From Flavobacterium johnsoniae (GTDB taxonomy: Bacteria > Bacteroidota > Bacteroidia > Flavobacteriales > Flavobacteriaceae): DNA of 64,000 bases. Where the stretch lies: the NCBI RefSeq assembly GCF_030388325.1, contig NZ_CP103794.1, positions 310,001-374,000 of the forward strand, in the 5' to 3' direction. Below, piece by piece: positions 9,373 through 18,312 of the stretch. A program made the position numbers and the translations under genes. Below the pieces are notes generated by a model. That model was given only the letters and a program-made list of their open reading frames with translations. It did no database searches and was not told where the DNA came from. The first letter of the stretch is position 1, and every line of letters begins with the position of its first letter.

Positions 9373-10089
9373 TTATTTTTGCCATTGATCTTTTTTTACA
9401 AATATCGTATTGATGTAAGTATCCGCGTACGCAAGGTATCCTTTACTTGTAATGTAATTAATTAATTCTACATTTTTAATACCATTTCCTGTTGTTGAAA
9501 ATGAAATAGTTTCTAAACAAATAACTAATGGAAAATTCTTTTCAAAATCAATTTCTTTAATGATTACCTCGTCAACTCCTTCTGCATCTATACTCAAAAA
9601 TTGGGGAAATATACCTTTACAAAATTCATTTAGAACATTTGATAATGTTTTTACTTTAATCTTTTCAATTCTTTCTATTTTATAATCGCCTTCTTTCTGA
9701 TAATTATGCGCTTCTTCTTTTGAAAAGGTATTTAGAGTTGGCGAAGAAATTATAAAAAAATCGAGAACATCTTCCTTGTTAGAAATTCCAATATTTAAGT
9801 TCTGATCTTTTTTTCTTTCTCTAATAAAAGCTTTAAAAAGTGTAGGATCTGGTTCAATATTTATTCCGACCGATCCATTTTGATAAAATAAAGCTGTGTT
9901 ACTGATATAAAACGGATGATGAGCGCCAACATCAAGATAACTTGGCTTTGTAATTCCTAAATTATCAAAAATATATTTTACAATTAAATCTTCTCCAGAT
10001 TGAGAATAAGAGATTTTTTGAAAATTATTTACACTTTCTTCTGTTTGTGCAAGGAGATTTCTTTTTATTTTTTTTAAAAAAGTTTTCAT
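9373..10089 (-). CDS. FkbM family methyltransferase
   Basis: A 238-residue FkbM-type protein: ISYSQSGEDLIVKYIF at 26-41, SAM motif I PSYLDVGAHHPF at 49-60, the acidic INIEPDP at about 76-82, and FLSIDAEGVDEVI, the typical FkbM aspartate block. Family members O-methylate sugars and polyketides. It lies 2 bases after the neighbouring FkbM gene and is therefore co-transcribed. The YSQSGED opening is the branch often found in surface-glycan loci. Substrate position unknown. Confidence 0.85.
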   Translation of the reverse strand: MKTFLKKIKRNLLAQTEESVNNFQKISYSQSGEDLIVKYIFDNLGITKPSYLDVGAHHPFYISNTALFYQNGSVGINIEPDPTLFKAFIRERKKDQNLNIGISNKEDVLDFFIISSPTLNTFSKEEAHNYQKEGDYKIERIEKIKVKTLSNVLNEFCKGIFPQFLSIDAEGVDEVIIKEIDFEKNFPLVICLETISFSTTGNGIKNVELINYITSKGYLAYADTYINTIFVKKDQWQK

Positions 10090-10091
10090 TT

Positions 10092-10874
10092 CTAATCTCG
10101 ATTTGATTTCTTAAAATAGAATTGAATCTTTCCCCAAAAAAGAGAAAAAGTATAATAATATTTTTTATTTAAATAAAATTGATCCCCAAATTGTCCTGAA
10201 AATTCAGATTTTATCAAATAAAAATTGTTTTCTATCATAAATAATTCAATCTCATTTCTCAATGGCTGATTTTTATAAAGTTCAATGTCTGAAACCTCTA
10301 GCCATATAGATTTAATAGAACTAATTTTTTCTCTAGCTCCCATAAGTACTTTTAATTCTGCACCTTGAACATCCATATGAACAAAATCAACATTTTTTAT
10401 GTTTTCCTTTTCTAAAAATGAGTTTAACGTTACCGTTTCAACATTGATTACATTGCTAAATTTCAGCCATTTAGGCAAGTGCTCGATTTGTGGTTCTAAT
10501 AACGAACTTGACTTGTTACCAAAATCCCAATCAAAATTCTTTTGTAACTCTTCAGGCTGTCCAGAAGAAATGTAAAAATCAGTAAAACCATCTTTATTTG
10601 ATAATGCCAAAGGAACTAATTTTACATTATCTAGATTATACTTTTTAATATTTTGAAAAATTAATTCCTGATTTTTAGGTAACGGTTCAAATAAAAAAAT
10701 AGAAGCCTCTGAAAACATTTTTTTATATCTAATAGATTCTTCACCCTCACAAGCTCCAACATCAAATATGATGATTGGTTCATTTTTTTTAAATAGCTTT
10801 AAAAGTACATTTTTAACAGGCGATTCCTCTTCTATATATTCCTTTCTATCAAACATTTTCCTGTTTTTTAACAT
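10092..10874 (-). CDS. FkbM family methyltransferase
   Basis: A 260-residue protein (254 if it starts at the internal ATG at 10856). It has SAM motif I IIIFDVGACEGEES at 34-47, LFEPLPKNQ as the acidic end of strand 2, and VDFVHMDVQGAELKVL, the FkbM signature around the conserved aspartate and glutamate. The start region overlaps the end of wzt by 26 bases from ATG 10874, or 8 bases from ATG 10856. The shorter overlap is more usual, so the exact start is uncertain. A sugar O-methyltransferase acting on the exported glycan is the likely role. Confidence 0.85.
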   Translation of the reverse strand: MLKNRKMFDRKEYIEEESPVKNVLLKLFKKNEPIIIFDVGACEGEESIRYKKMFSEASIFLFEPLPKNQELIFQNIKKYNLDNVKLVPLALSNKDGFTDFYISSGQPEELQKNFDWDFGNKSSSLLEPQIEHLPKWLKFSNVINVETVTLNSFLEKENIKNVDFVHMDVQGAELKVLMGAREKISSIKSIWLEVSDIELYKNQPLRNEIELFMIENNFYLIKSEFSGQFGDQFYLNKKYYYTFSLFWGKIQFYFKKSNRD

Positions 10875-12123
10875 TGATTTTCATTTGATTACCGATGATT
10901 CCACTTTTATTATTGATAATTGTTTCATCTTGTTTTTCTACAACATCAGAAAAAACAATAAACATCTCGTTATCAATATATTCAAGTGATTCATTACCTC
11001 TAGAAATTCCCACAAGTACTTTAAATTGACCTGTGTTAAATTTAATCGTTTCCTCAGTAAAAGTTGCTGTATAATTGCCCACTTCTAACTGCTGCGGTAA
11101 AGACCATGAAGTTGATATCGGAGTTTCATGAATATCCATCATTCCTAAACCAATCACGACATTATCGATATTTTCATTGACAGTAAAACTAACTTCGATT
11201 TTCCATGGCTTACCTAAGGGAATTTCATTCATTAAATTGTTATCCAAATCTTTTACTATCAAACTATTTGCAAATACTGCTTTATGTTTTGAAATTGAAG
11301 TATCAAAATAATATTCTGATGTATTCTCACCAGTTTGCTCCAAATAATAATTAATTACATCTTCCGTTTTTCCTTGCATAATAAATTTTCCATTTTGCAA
11401 CAAAATACATTTTGTACATAATTTTTGAATAGCTGCCATATTATGACTAACAAAAAGTACAGTTCTCCCTTCTCCCTTAGAAATATCCTGCATCTTCCCA
11501 ATCGCTTTTTTCTGAAATTCAGCATCACCAACAGCCAAAACCTCGTCTACAACCAAGATTTCAGGTTCTAGAAAAGCAGCAACAGCAAAAGCTAAACGAA
11601 CTGTCATTCCAGAGCTATATCTCTTTACTGGCGTATCAATATAACGTTCGCAACCAGAAAATTCCATAATTTCATCCAATTTGGAAATGATTTCTTTTTT
11701 AGTCATTCCTAAAATAGCACCATTAAGAAAAATATTCTCTCGACCAGTCATCTCCCCGTTAAAACCCGTTCCAACTTCTAATAAAGAAGCGATACGTCCG
11801 CGAGATTTAATACTTCCGGTTGTCGGAGCTGTAACTTTCGAAAGAATTTTCAAGAGTGTTGATTTCCCTGCGCCATTTTTTCCAATAATACCTAAAACTT
11901 CGCCTCTTTCAACTTCAAAATTAATATCCTGTAAAGCCCATACATAATCTGAAGTTCCTTTTGTAGAGCGATCATTTACATCTCCAATTTTCAAATATGG
12001 ATTTTCTTTCCCTCTTATTAAATGCCACCAACGATTTAAATCGTGACTTAAAGTCCCAGTTCCTACTTGTCCTAAACGATATTGTTTGGAAATATTTTCA
12101 ACTTTTAAAATAACATCTTTCAA
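10849..12123 (-). CDS. wzt: Wzt: ABC transporter ATPase for polysaccharide export
   Basis: A 424-residue ATPase of the O-antigen/teichoic acid export type. Walker A is GKNGAGKST (81-89), the signature is KRYSSGMTVRLAFA (about 168-180) with the shortened form typical of Wzt, and Walker B is ILVVDEVLAVGD (189-200). The region after about residue 265 is an extra beta-rich domain (VIGLGMMDIHETP, FKVLVGISRGNESLEY). That is the position and size of the Wzt C-terminal carbohydrate-binding domain, which recognises modified chain ends. This makes export likely to depend on the finished, perhaps methylated, glycan. Its membrane partner Wzm is two genes upstream rather than adjacent. Confidence 0.92.
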   Translation of the reverse strand: MKDVILKVENISKQYRLGQVGTGTLSHDLNRWWHLIRGKENPYLKIGDVNDRSTKGTSDYVWALQDINFEVERGEVLGIIGKNGAGKSTLLKILSKVTAPTTGSIKSRGRIASLLEVGTGFNGEMTGRENIFLNGAILGMTKKEIISKLDEIMEFSGCERYIDTPVKRYSSGMTVRLAFAVAAFLEPEILVVDEVLAVGDAEFQKKAIGKMQDISKGEGRTVLFVSHNMAAIQKLCTKCILLQNGKFIMQGKTEDVINYYLEQTGENTSEYYFDTSISKHKAVFANSLIVKDLDNNLMNEIPLGKPWKIEVSFTVNENIDNVVIGLGMMDIHETPISTSWSLPQQLEVGNYTATFTEETIKFNTGQFKVLVGISRGNESLEYIDNEMFIVFSDVVEKQDETIINNKSGIIGNQMKINVKKQENV

Positions 12124-12184
12124 TTTAGAAATAGTTTAAAATAATTACGACTTTTAAAATTATATTTTACTATCACCCTGTGCT

Positions 12185-13318
12185 TTAATTATTAATAGAT
12201 GCACAAGCTTTTTCATAAACATTTATACATTGTCTGGCTGCACTTTCCCAAGTAAATTTTTTTGCTTGCTCTATACCTTTTCTCGAAAATTCGTTCCGAA
12301 GGTTTTTATCATTAATTAAATTAGAAATTTTGATAGCTAAATCTTCTGAATTGTTTAATTCAAAATAGACGCCTGCACTTCCTGCAACCTCCGGAAAAGA
12401 GCTATGATTCGCCAAAACAACTGGACAACCAGATGCCATTGCTTCTAAAACTGGTATTCCGAAACCTTCATAGATAGAAGGAAAAACAAAGCACTGAGCA
12501 TTTTTATAGTAAAAACCTAGTTCATTATCTTCAAATGTTTTAAAAATTATCTTATCCGTTAGACCTAATTTAGCAATGTATTCATTTTCTGACTTGCTAA
12601 AACTACCGCCTCCAGCACAAACTAAATAAAGATTTTTTTTCTCTTTTAAAAGTTTAGAAATGGAGTCAACAAAGAAATTAAAATTCTTATAAATTGCTCG
12701 AGTTCCAACAAATAAAAGGTATTTTTCAGGAAGATCAACCTTCACTTTTTTTTTCATTTTGATAGAAGCACCGTGATAAACAACATCTATCTTTGCCGGA
12801 TTTATATTTGGATAAATTTTTAAAATATCTTTTTTAGTATTTTCTGAAACTGCAATTATTCTATTGGCTTTTTCTATCAACAGAAGTTTGTTCTGAACAA
12901 GGATTTCAGAATTAGAAAAATACTCAGGAAAAAGTTCATGAATCATATCATAAACCGTTAAAACGAAAGGTTTTGTCCCTATATAATTAAGAAAATTTAT
13001 ATCATAGTAAGTTGGTATAAATAAATCATAATCTTGTTTGGATAATATTTTTTTAAACCTACTTTTTCCAATATTGTAAATTTTTAGCCTTTTATCTAAT
13101 CTGATTTTTTTTAAGATTTCAATTAAAAACTTAAAAAGTTTCTGCTGAAATGAAATTAGATGACTATTATTAAAATAAACATTTGTCGAATTATTTAAAG
13201 GCACAACAATTTGATGATTGCTGTCATTAGAAATTAATTCAAATACTTCTGTATAATACCTGGAGATACCTCCGTATCTTTGCATATTATAAACCTGCGG
13301 ATCAAGTACTATTCTCAT
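12185..13318 (-). CDS. Family 4 glycosyltransferase
   Basis: A 377-residue GT-B enzyme. The start MRIVLDPQVYNMQRYGGISRY is the glycine-rich acceptor loop of mannosyltransferase-like GT4 proteins, and the C-terminal motif YEGFGIPVLEAMASGCPVV contains the E-x7-E pair (E284, E292). Its ATG overlaps the TAA of the FkbM gene by one base. Many enzymes with this YGGISRY form use GDP-mannose, and manC is in the same locus, but the donor is not proven. It is placed between the two exporter subunits. Confidence 0.88.
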   Translation of the reverse strand: MRIVLDPQVYNMQRYGGISRYYTEVFELISNDSNHQIVVPLNNSTNVYFNNSHLISFQQKLFKFLIEILKKIRLDKRLKIYNIGKSRFKKILSKQDYDLFIPTYYDINFLNYIGTKPFVLTVYDMIHELFPEYFSNSEILVQNKLLLIEKANRIIAVSENTKKDILKIYPNINPAKIDVVYHGASIKMKKKVKVDLPEKYLLFVGTRAIYKNFNFFVDSISKLLKEKKNLYLVCAGGGSFSKSENEYIAKLGLTDKIIFKTFEDNELGFYYKNAQCFVFPSIYEGFGIPVLEAMASGCPVVLANHSSFPEVAGSAGVYFELNNSEDLAIKISNLINDKNLRNEFSRKGIEQAKKFTWESAARQCINVYEKACASINN

Positions 13319-14256
13319 TATCGTTTGCTTTTATTTAAGAAACGAAATACAGAATCATTAACATAATTCAAATCTTCACTTGTAAAAGCTAAAACGTCTA
13401 AATAATAAATCGTAGCATTAGAATTGAAAACTTGTGATCTTTTGATGTATTCATTTATTTCAAAAATGTCTTCTATAGACTTTGTAATTTTTAGAGGAGT
13501 TCCAAAATTATCAAATACACCAAAATAATTATATCCAACTACAGCTAAATTTTCGATAGCTAATTTATACCTCTCACTTATTTTGTCTCGATTTTTATCA
13601 TGAAAACCTATGTTATTCATGTAAGTTTGCATTTCAAAAAAAATAAATCTCGGTTTAAGATCTGAAGTTTTTGAATAATCTAAAAATGAATTTATGACAT
13701 CCCAATCAAATCCATCAGTGTCAATTTTAAGTAAATCAAATTTCGCTCTTTTTTCAAGAGGAATCAATTTTATTACTTCAGCAAATGAAATAGTATTTAT
13801 TTTAGATTCGTCATTTAAGTTTTCAAAGATAGCACCAGTAGATTGTGTGCTACTTTTTTCTAATGAAAAACTACCTTTATTAGTAGTTAAAAACTTTTGT
13901 ATTCCTAAAAATCTATGATTTAATTTATTAGTATTTATATTGTATTTACATTCTGTAAAAAATAAATCGTCTGGTTCAATACCAACTATAAATGATTGCT
14001 TATTCTGATCAAAAATCGAGATAATTGTGTCTCCAATATTTGCTCCCACATCTATTATTAGGCCATCAAGATTACTACATAAGACAGGCAAAAATCGATC
14101 ATATAGTGGAAACTTCTTTTGGTAAACAGAAAGGGCATGATTATTCTTCAATCGAATATTTAAATTTTCAAAAAAATACTCGGTGTATTCATCTGAACTA
14201 GACAGATTAACTTTAGAGAGCCTTCTATTTATTTTATTTATAATTTTTTTTATCAT
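13318..14256 (-). CDS. FkbM family methyltransferase
   Basis: A 312-residue protein with SAM motif I LIIDVGANIGDTIIS (66-80), VGIEPDDLFF as motif II and FDLLKIDTDGFDWDVI as the FkbM aspartate block. It is the longest of the three FkbM proteins here, with about 50 extra residues at the N-terminus. It lies directly downstream of wzm and is coupled to the next GT4 gene. Sugar O-methylation is inferred from family and context. Confidence 0.85.
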   Translation of the reverse strand: MIKKIINKINRRLSKVNLSSSDEYTEYFFENLNIRLKNNHALSVYQKKFPLYDRFLPVLCSNLDGLIIDVGANIGDTIISIFDQNKQSFIVGIEPDDLFFTECKYNINTNKLNHRFLGIQKFLTTNKGSFSLEKSSTQSTGAIFENLNDESKINTISFAEVIKLIPLEKRAKFDLLKIDTDGFDWDVINSFLDYSKTSDLKPRFIFFEMQTYMNNIGFHDKNRDKISERYKLAIENLAVVGYNYFGVFDNFGTPLKITKSIEDIFEINEYIKRSQVFNSNATIYYLDVLAFTSEDLNYVNDSVFRFLNKSKR

Positions 14257-14312
14257 TAAAATTTCATTTGTATAATATCAAAATGAATTATTAATAATCG
14301 TATAGATTAATT

Positions 14313-15182
14313 TTATACCGTATCAATAAAGCTTTTTTCTGTTTTATTAAAGACAAGAAGACCCACAAAAAATGTGATAAATGTAATTAAAAATGTATAC
14401 ACCAATCCTTCAATTGATATTTCTCCCACGTTTAAAAGCATATATCTAGAACTTTCGATAATATACGCAAGTGGATTATATTCAACAATCCAGCCTAGTT
14501 GAGGCAGTTTTTCTTTAATTAATTTCATCGGATACATTACTGCAGAAACATACATAAGTAACTGTATACCGAAACCAATTAAATTATTCAAATCACGATA
14601 TTTTGTTACCATTGAAGAAATTATCATACCTAAACCAAGCCCTAGAATTCCCATAAATGCTATCAATATAGGAAAGAAGATTAATGTTCCATTCAAAGTT
14701 AATTGTGCTCCTTGAAAATAATAGAAAATATAAAAGATGACAAATATTAAAAATTGAATTCCAAATTTGACCAGGTTCGAAATCACTATAGACAAAGGCG
14801 TTATAATTCTTGGAAAATAAACCTTACCAAAAATTCCTGCATTAGCTTTAAAAGTGTCTGAAGTTCCACTAAGACATGATGTAAAGTAGTTCCATACCAT
14901 TATACTTCCGAGATTAAACAAAAATGGCGGAATTGCCTCTGTTTTGATTCCTGCTACATTATTAAAGATGATAGTAAAAGTTATAGAAGTAAATAAAGGC
15001 TGTATTAAATACCATAGAGGCCCTAACACAGTTTGTTTGTAAACAGTTATAATATCCCTTTTAACAAAAAGCACTAGTAAATCTCTATATTGCCAAATTT
15101 CTTTAAAATTTAGAGTTAAGAACTTATTTTTGGGTGTTATTTCAAACAGCCATTCATTTGTCTTATCAGCTTGATTATTCAT
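14313..15182 (-). CDS. wzm: Wzm: ABC-2 type polysaccharide export permease
   Basis: A 289-residue integral membrane protein with about six hydrophobic helices and the cytoplasmic lead-in LLVLFVKRDIITVYKQTVLG before the first helix, the coupling region typical of Wzm/TagG permeases. PLWYLIQPL and the conserved NPL (EYNPLAYIIESSRYM) near the last helices fit the ABC2_membrane family. With Wzt it should move undecaprenyl-linked polysaccharide across the inner membrane. It is preceded by a 141-base gap that holds a hairpin, so it may open its own transcription unit. Confidence 0.92.
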   Translation of the reverse strand: MNNQADKTNEWLFEITPKNKFLTLNFKEIWQYRDLLVLFVKRDIITVYKQTVLGPLWYLIQPLFTSITFTIIFNNVAGIKTEAIPPFLFNLGSIMVWNYFTSCLSGTSDTFKANAGIFGKVYFPRIITPLSIVISNLVKFGIQFLIFVIFYIFYYFQGAQLTLNGTLIFFPILIAFMGILGLGLGMIISSMVTKYRDLNNLIGFGIQLLMYVSAVMYPMKLIKEKLPQLGWIVEYNPLAYIIESSRYMLLNVGEISIEGLVYTFLITFITFFVGLLVFNKTEKSFIDTV

Positions 15183-15263
15183 TGGGTGGGAGAAAATATT
15201 ACTTTAAAAAAGAATCAAAAATTAACAGGATTTTTAACATTTTAGAATTTGTTTAAAAATGCC

Positions 15264-15292
15264 AAAAGGTGTTTTTATAAAAAACACCTTTT
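15264..15292 (-). terminator. Hairpin between the WbpM/PglF-like gene and wzm, possible terminator
   Basis: A perfect 13-bp inverted repeat with arms AAAAGGTGTTTTT and AAAAACACCTTTT and a 3-base loop sits 32 bases beyond the stop of the dehydratase gene. Read on the minus strand, the 3' arm ends in TTTT and is followed by GGCATTTTT, so the U-tract is imperfect. It may be a leaky terminator or a processing site between that gene and wzm. A weak promoter could lie in the remaining 80 bases (TTG then TATTTTC at N17), which I do not call separately. Confidence 0.55.
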
Positions 15293-15323
15293 CATTACAT
15301 TCTAAATATATTAGTAAATGAGA

Positions 15324-17291
15324 TTATTTGTCTAAAACCTCAAACGTGGAATTCATACTCTTAAACTCTGGAACTATTTTTTTCATTTTAGCTACTATAT
15401 CATCATTTTCATAAAAATCTGCAATTCCGATAAGTTCGTCTACATCAATATGTAAATTTTCGTATTCATCTTGAATTTCCTGCGCAATCATAATCTTGTT
15501 ATGATACGTCGGAAGTGTTTTAGAAGTATCATTTAATAATTCTTCATAAAGCTTCTCTCCAGGTCTTAAGCCAACAATCTTGATTTTTATTTCTTTATCA
15601 GGAATAAAACCTGCCAGTTTAATCATTTTCTTAGCTAAATCAATAATTCGAACTGGTTTACCCATATCAAAAATATAGATTTCGCCACCATTACCCATCG
15701 CTCCGGCTTCTAATACTAGTTGACAAGCTTCTGGAATTGTCATAAAATAACGAATAATATCCTGATGTGTAATGGTTACTGGGCCACCTTCCGCAATTTG
15801 TTTGGTAAATAGCGGTACAACTGAACCGTTAGATCCTAAAACATTTCCAAAACGGGTTGTGATAAATTTGGTGCCGCCTTCTACATTTTCTTTTTGATTT
15901 TTCAAGAATAATGACTGAACATATTTTTCAGCGATTCTTTTACTGGCACCCATCACATTACTAGGATTCACTGCTTTATCTGTAGAAACCATTACGAATT
16001 TCTTCACATTATACTTGCAGGCTAAATCAGCTAGATTTTTAGTTCCTTTTATGTTGGTTTGAATTGCCTGAGAAGGATTCTCTTCCATAAGAGGTACATG
16101 TTTGTAAGCAGCCGCGTGGAAAACAACGTGTGGCGTGTAACTTTTAAAGACTTTTTCTAATGCTTTTTTGCTTCTAACATCAGCAATAACAGCTACAATT
16201 TTGGTATTTACGTTCATGCCTTGTGTCTCTAAGCATAAATTATGCAAAGGGGTTTCAGCATGATCCACAACAATAACTTTTTTAGGACTAAAGTTCAAAA
16301 CCTGTCTCACAATTTCGCTACCAATTGAACCCGCAGCTCCAGTAATTAAAATTGTTTTGTCCTTTAATTGTTTAGAAATTGATTTACTATCTAAAACTAT
16401 AGGTTTTCTCTCTAGTAAATCTTCAATTTGGATATTTTTTACTTTTTGAGAAATTTCTTTTTGGTTTTCCCAATCCGAAATCAATGGTACTGTGTAAACT
16501 CTATAGTTAAATTCAAGACATTGATCAACGATTATTAATTGCTCGTCTTTAGTTAAACTTTTATCTGCTATGATAACTCCTTCTGCCGCAACAGATCGCA
16601 TAAGAGCAGGAAGTTTTTTTCTTAAGATTAAAATTGGAAGATCCAGCATACGCTTAGATGCATTCTGATTGTTTTTATCTACAAAACCTACAATTTTAAA
16701 TCGAGAAGGAGTTTCAAATTTTAATGCATTTGCAACCGAGATTGCATTTGCATCAGTACCATAAATTACAGTTCTAACCAATTTTGTTGTAGCCTTTTCT
16801 GAAAAATACATTTCAAAAGTTTGCTTTACAATAACACGGTACAAAAACAACCCACAAAAAGAGAGAACTAAATTGATGAAAAGCGCTGTATTTAAAAAGG
16901 CTTTATGACCTGAATATAATTCAAAAACTAAATTGATAAACAAGAAAAAAACCAAAACTGACATTTGTGAAAACAACAGTTTTATGGCATCAATATAAGA
17001 AGAATGCCTAATAATTCCCGAATAGGTTCTAAAAAGCCAAAAGAAAAATATGTTGACTAAAATTAAACTTCCAACAAAATAAAAGTCATGGGAAGTTATG
17101 ATATAACCAATGGCTGTTCCTTCAAAAAGTAAATATGTAAAAGAGAACGAGAAAAACAAAACCATTACATCAATAGCAATGATAATCCACCTAGGCAGAT
17201 AACTCAAATTATTGATATTTGCCCTAAGATTTCGTGGCGAAAAATTTTTATATAACAAAGATGTTATATTATTTGGTTTGTCTGTATTCAA
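15324..17291 (-). CDS. Membrane-bound UDP-GlcNAc 4,6-dehydratase (WbpM/PglF/CapD family)
   Basis: A 655-residue protein. Residues about 35-155 hold four transmembrane helices, residues 170-290 a nucleotide-binding-like domain (VIYGTDANAISVANAL), and the C-terminal half the SDR domain with TGAAGSIGSEI (317-327) and STDKAVNPSNVMGASKR (436-452). As in WbpM/PglF, the usual catalytic Tyr is replaced by Met (M447, K451). The expected reaction is UDP-GlcNAc to UDP-4-keto-6-deoxy-GlcNAc, the first step to bacillosamine, QuiNAc or FucNAc. It has its own promoter upstream. The aminotransferases and PglC-like transferase just upstream are natural partners. It is not the initiating transferase. Confidence 0.9.
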   Translation of the reverse strand: MNTDKPNNITSLLYKNFSPRNLRANINNLSYLPRWIIIAIDVMVLFFSFSFTYLLFEGTAIGYIITSHDFYFVGSLILVNIFFFWLFRTYSGIIRHSSYIDAIKLLFSQMSVLVFFLFINLVFELYSGHKAFLNTALFINLVLSFCGLFLYRVIVKQTFEMYFSEKATTKLVRTVIYGTDANAISVANALKFETPSRFKIVGFVDKNNQNASKRMLDLPILILRKKLPALMRSVAAEGVIIADKSLTKDEQLIIVDQCLEFNYRVYTVPLISDWENQKEISQKVKNIQIEDLLERKPIVLDSKSISKQLKDKTILITGAAGSIGSEIVRQVLNFSPKKVIVVDHAETPLHNLCLETQGMNVNTKIVAVIADVRSKKALEKVFKSYTPHVVFHAAAYKHVPLMEENPSQAIQTNIKGTKNLADLACKYNVKKFVMVSTDKAVNPSNVMGASKRIAEKYVQSLFLKNQKENVEGGTKFITTRFGNVLGSNGSVVPLFTKQIAEGGPVTITHQDIIRYFMTIPEACQLVLEAGAMGNGGEIYIFDMGKPVRIIDLAKKMIKLAGFIPDKEIKIKIVGLRPGEKLYEELLNDTSKTLPTYHNKIMIAQEIQDEYENLHIDVDELIGIADFYENDDIVAKMKKIVPEFKSMNSTFEVLDK

Positions 17292-17331
17292 TTTGAGTTA
17301 TATTTTAAGTCTATAAAATTTGAACTTTATA

Positions 17332-17360
17332 CAAAAATACAAATTAAAGGTTTTAAACAA
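17332..17360 (-). promoter_or_regulatory. Bacteroidota-type promoter for the WbpM/PglF-like gene
   Basis: On the minus strand TTG at 17360-17358 is followed after 18 bases by TATTTTTG at 17339-17332. This matches the Flavobacterium consensus TTG-N(17-23)-TAnnTTTG. Transcription would start near 17326, about 35 bases before the ATG at 17291. It suggests that the dehydratase and the genes downstream can be transcribed independently of the rfb genes. Confidence 0.6.
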
Positions 17361-17366
17361 TTACTT

Positions 17367-17395
17367 AAAGGTGTAAATTAAATTTTAACACCTTT
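17367..17395 (-). terminator. Weak hairpin at the 3' end of rfbA
   Basis: Arms AAAGGTGT (17367-17374) and ACACCTTT (17388-17395) surround a 13-base AT-rich loop that includes the rfbA stop codon. There is no good U-tract after it, only AAGTAATTG. It may reduce read-through into the next promoter region or stabilise the transcript end. The arms share the core AAAGGTGT with the hairpin at 15264-15292. Confidence 0.3.
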
Positions 17396-18262
17396 TTTCT
17401 TTTGTTTTAGAAATTCTATCAAGTATGTGCCATAGCCAGATTTAAGTAAAGGTTGAGCAAGTTCTTCAAGACGATCATCATTAATAAATCCTTGTCTCCA
17501 AGCTATTTCTTCAATACAGCCAACTTTTAATCCTTGTCTTTCTTCTAAAACCTGAACAAATTGTCCAGCTTGCATTAAACTATTAAAAGTTCCTGTGTCT
17601 AACCAAGCAGTTCCTCTACTTAATATACCAACTTTTAATCGCCCTTTTTCAAGATAAACTTTATTAACATCCGTGATTTCATATTCGCCACGAGCACTTG
17701 GCTTAATATTTTTAGCGATTTCAACTACTGAATTATCATAGAAGTATAACCCTGGCACAGCATAATTTGATTTTGGTTCAAGTGGCTTTTCTTCTATTGA
17801 AATTGCATTTTTCTCTCCATCAAATTCAACTACACCGTATCTTTCAGGGTCAGAAACGTGGTAAGCAAAGACAACACCTCCTTCTGGATCAGCATTATCT
17901 TTTAAAAGTTTTGGCATATTTGTACCGAAGAAAATATTATCTCCAAGTACTAAAGCCACTTTGTCTTTTCCTATAAACTCTTCACCAATTACAAAAGCTT
18001 GTGCCAATCCGTTTGGATTTGGTTGTTCAGCGTAACTAAACTTACAACCAATTGATTCCCCATCACCTAGAAGTTTCTTAAAATGTGGCAAATCATGAGG
18101 TGTTGAAATGATTAAAATTTCATTTATTCCTGCCATCATTAAAGTCGACAAAGGATAATAAATCATTGGTTTATCATAAACTGGCATTAATTGTTTACTT
18201 ACCGCCAATGTTAACGGATGCAATCTTGTACCAGAACCTCCTGCTAATATAATTCCTTTCAT
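17378..18262 (-). CDS. rfbA: RfbA/RmlA: glucose-1-phosphate thymidylyltransferase
   Basis: A 294-residue protein of normal RmlA length. The N-terminal signature [11 protein letters not shown] and the [18 protein letters not shown] block bind dTTP and glucose-1-phosphate, and LGDNIFFG carries the metal aspartate. It makes dTDP-glucose, the first step to dTDP-L-rhamnose and, after RfbB, to dTDP-3-amino-3,6-dideoxyhexoses. It closes the rfbC-rfbD-rfbA group at the end of the Wzy-dependent part. RfbB is about 24 kb upstream in the same orientation. Confidence 0.95.
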   Translation of the reverse strand: MKGIILAGGSGTRLHPLTLAVSKQLMPVYDKPMIYYPLSTLMMAGINEILIISTPHDLPHFKKLLGDGESIGCKFSYAEQPNPNGLAQAFVIGEEFIGKDKVALVLGDNIFFGTNMPKLLKDNADPEGGVVFAYHVSDPERYGVVEFDGEKNAISIEEKPLEPKSNYAVPGLYFYDNSVVEIAKNIKPSARGEYEITDVNKVYLEKGRLKVGILSRGTAWLDTGTFNSLMQAGQFVQVLEERQGLKVGCIEEIAWRQGFINDDRLEELAQPLLKSGYGTYLIEFLKQKKKGVKI

Positions 18263-18312
18263 AAAACTTAATTTTTAATTCAAAATTGAATACTGAATAT
18301 GAAACTCTTTTT

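Noticed and set aside
15324..17291. WbpM/PglF-like protein as an initiating sugar-phosphate transferase
   Set aside because: It has membrane helices but the catalytic half is an SDR dehydratase; the initiator is the PglC-like gene at 22483.
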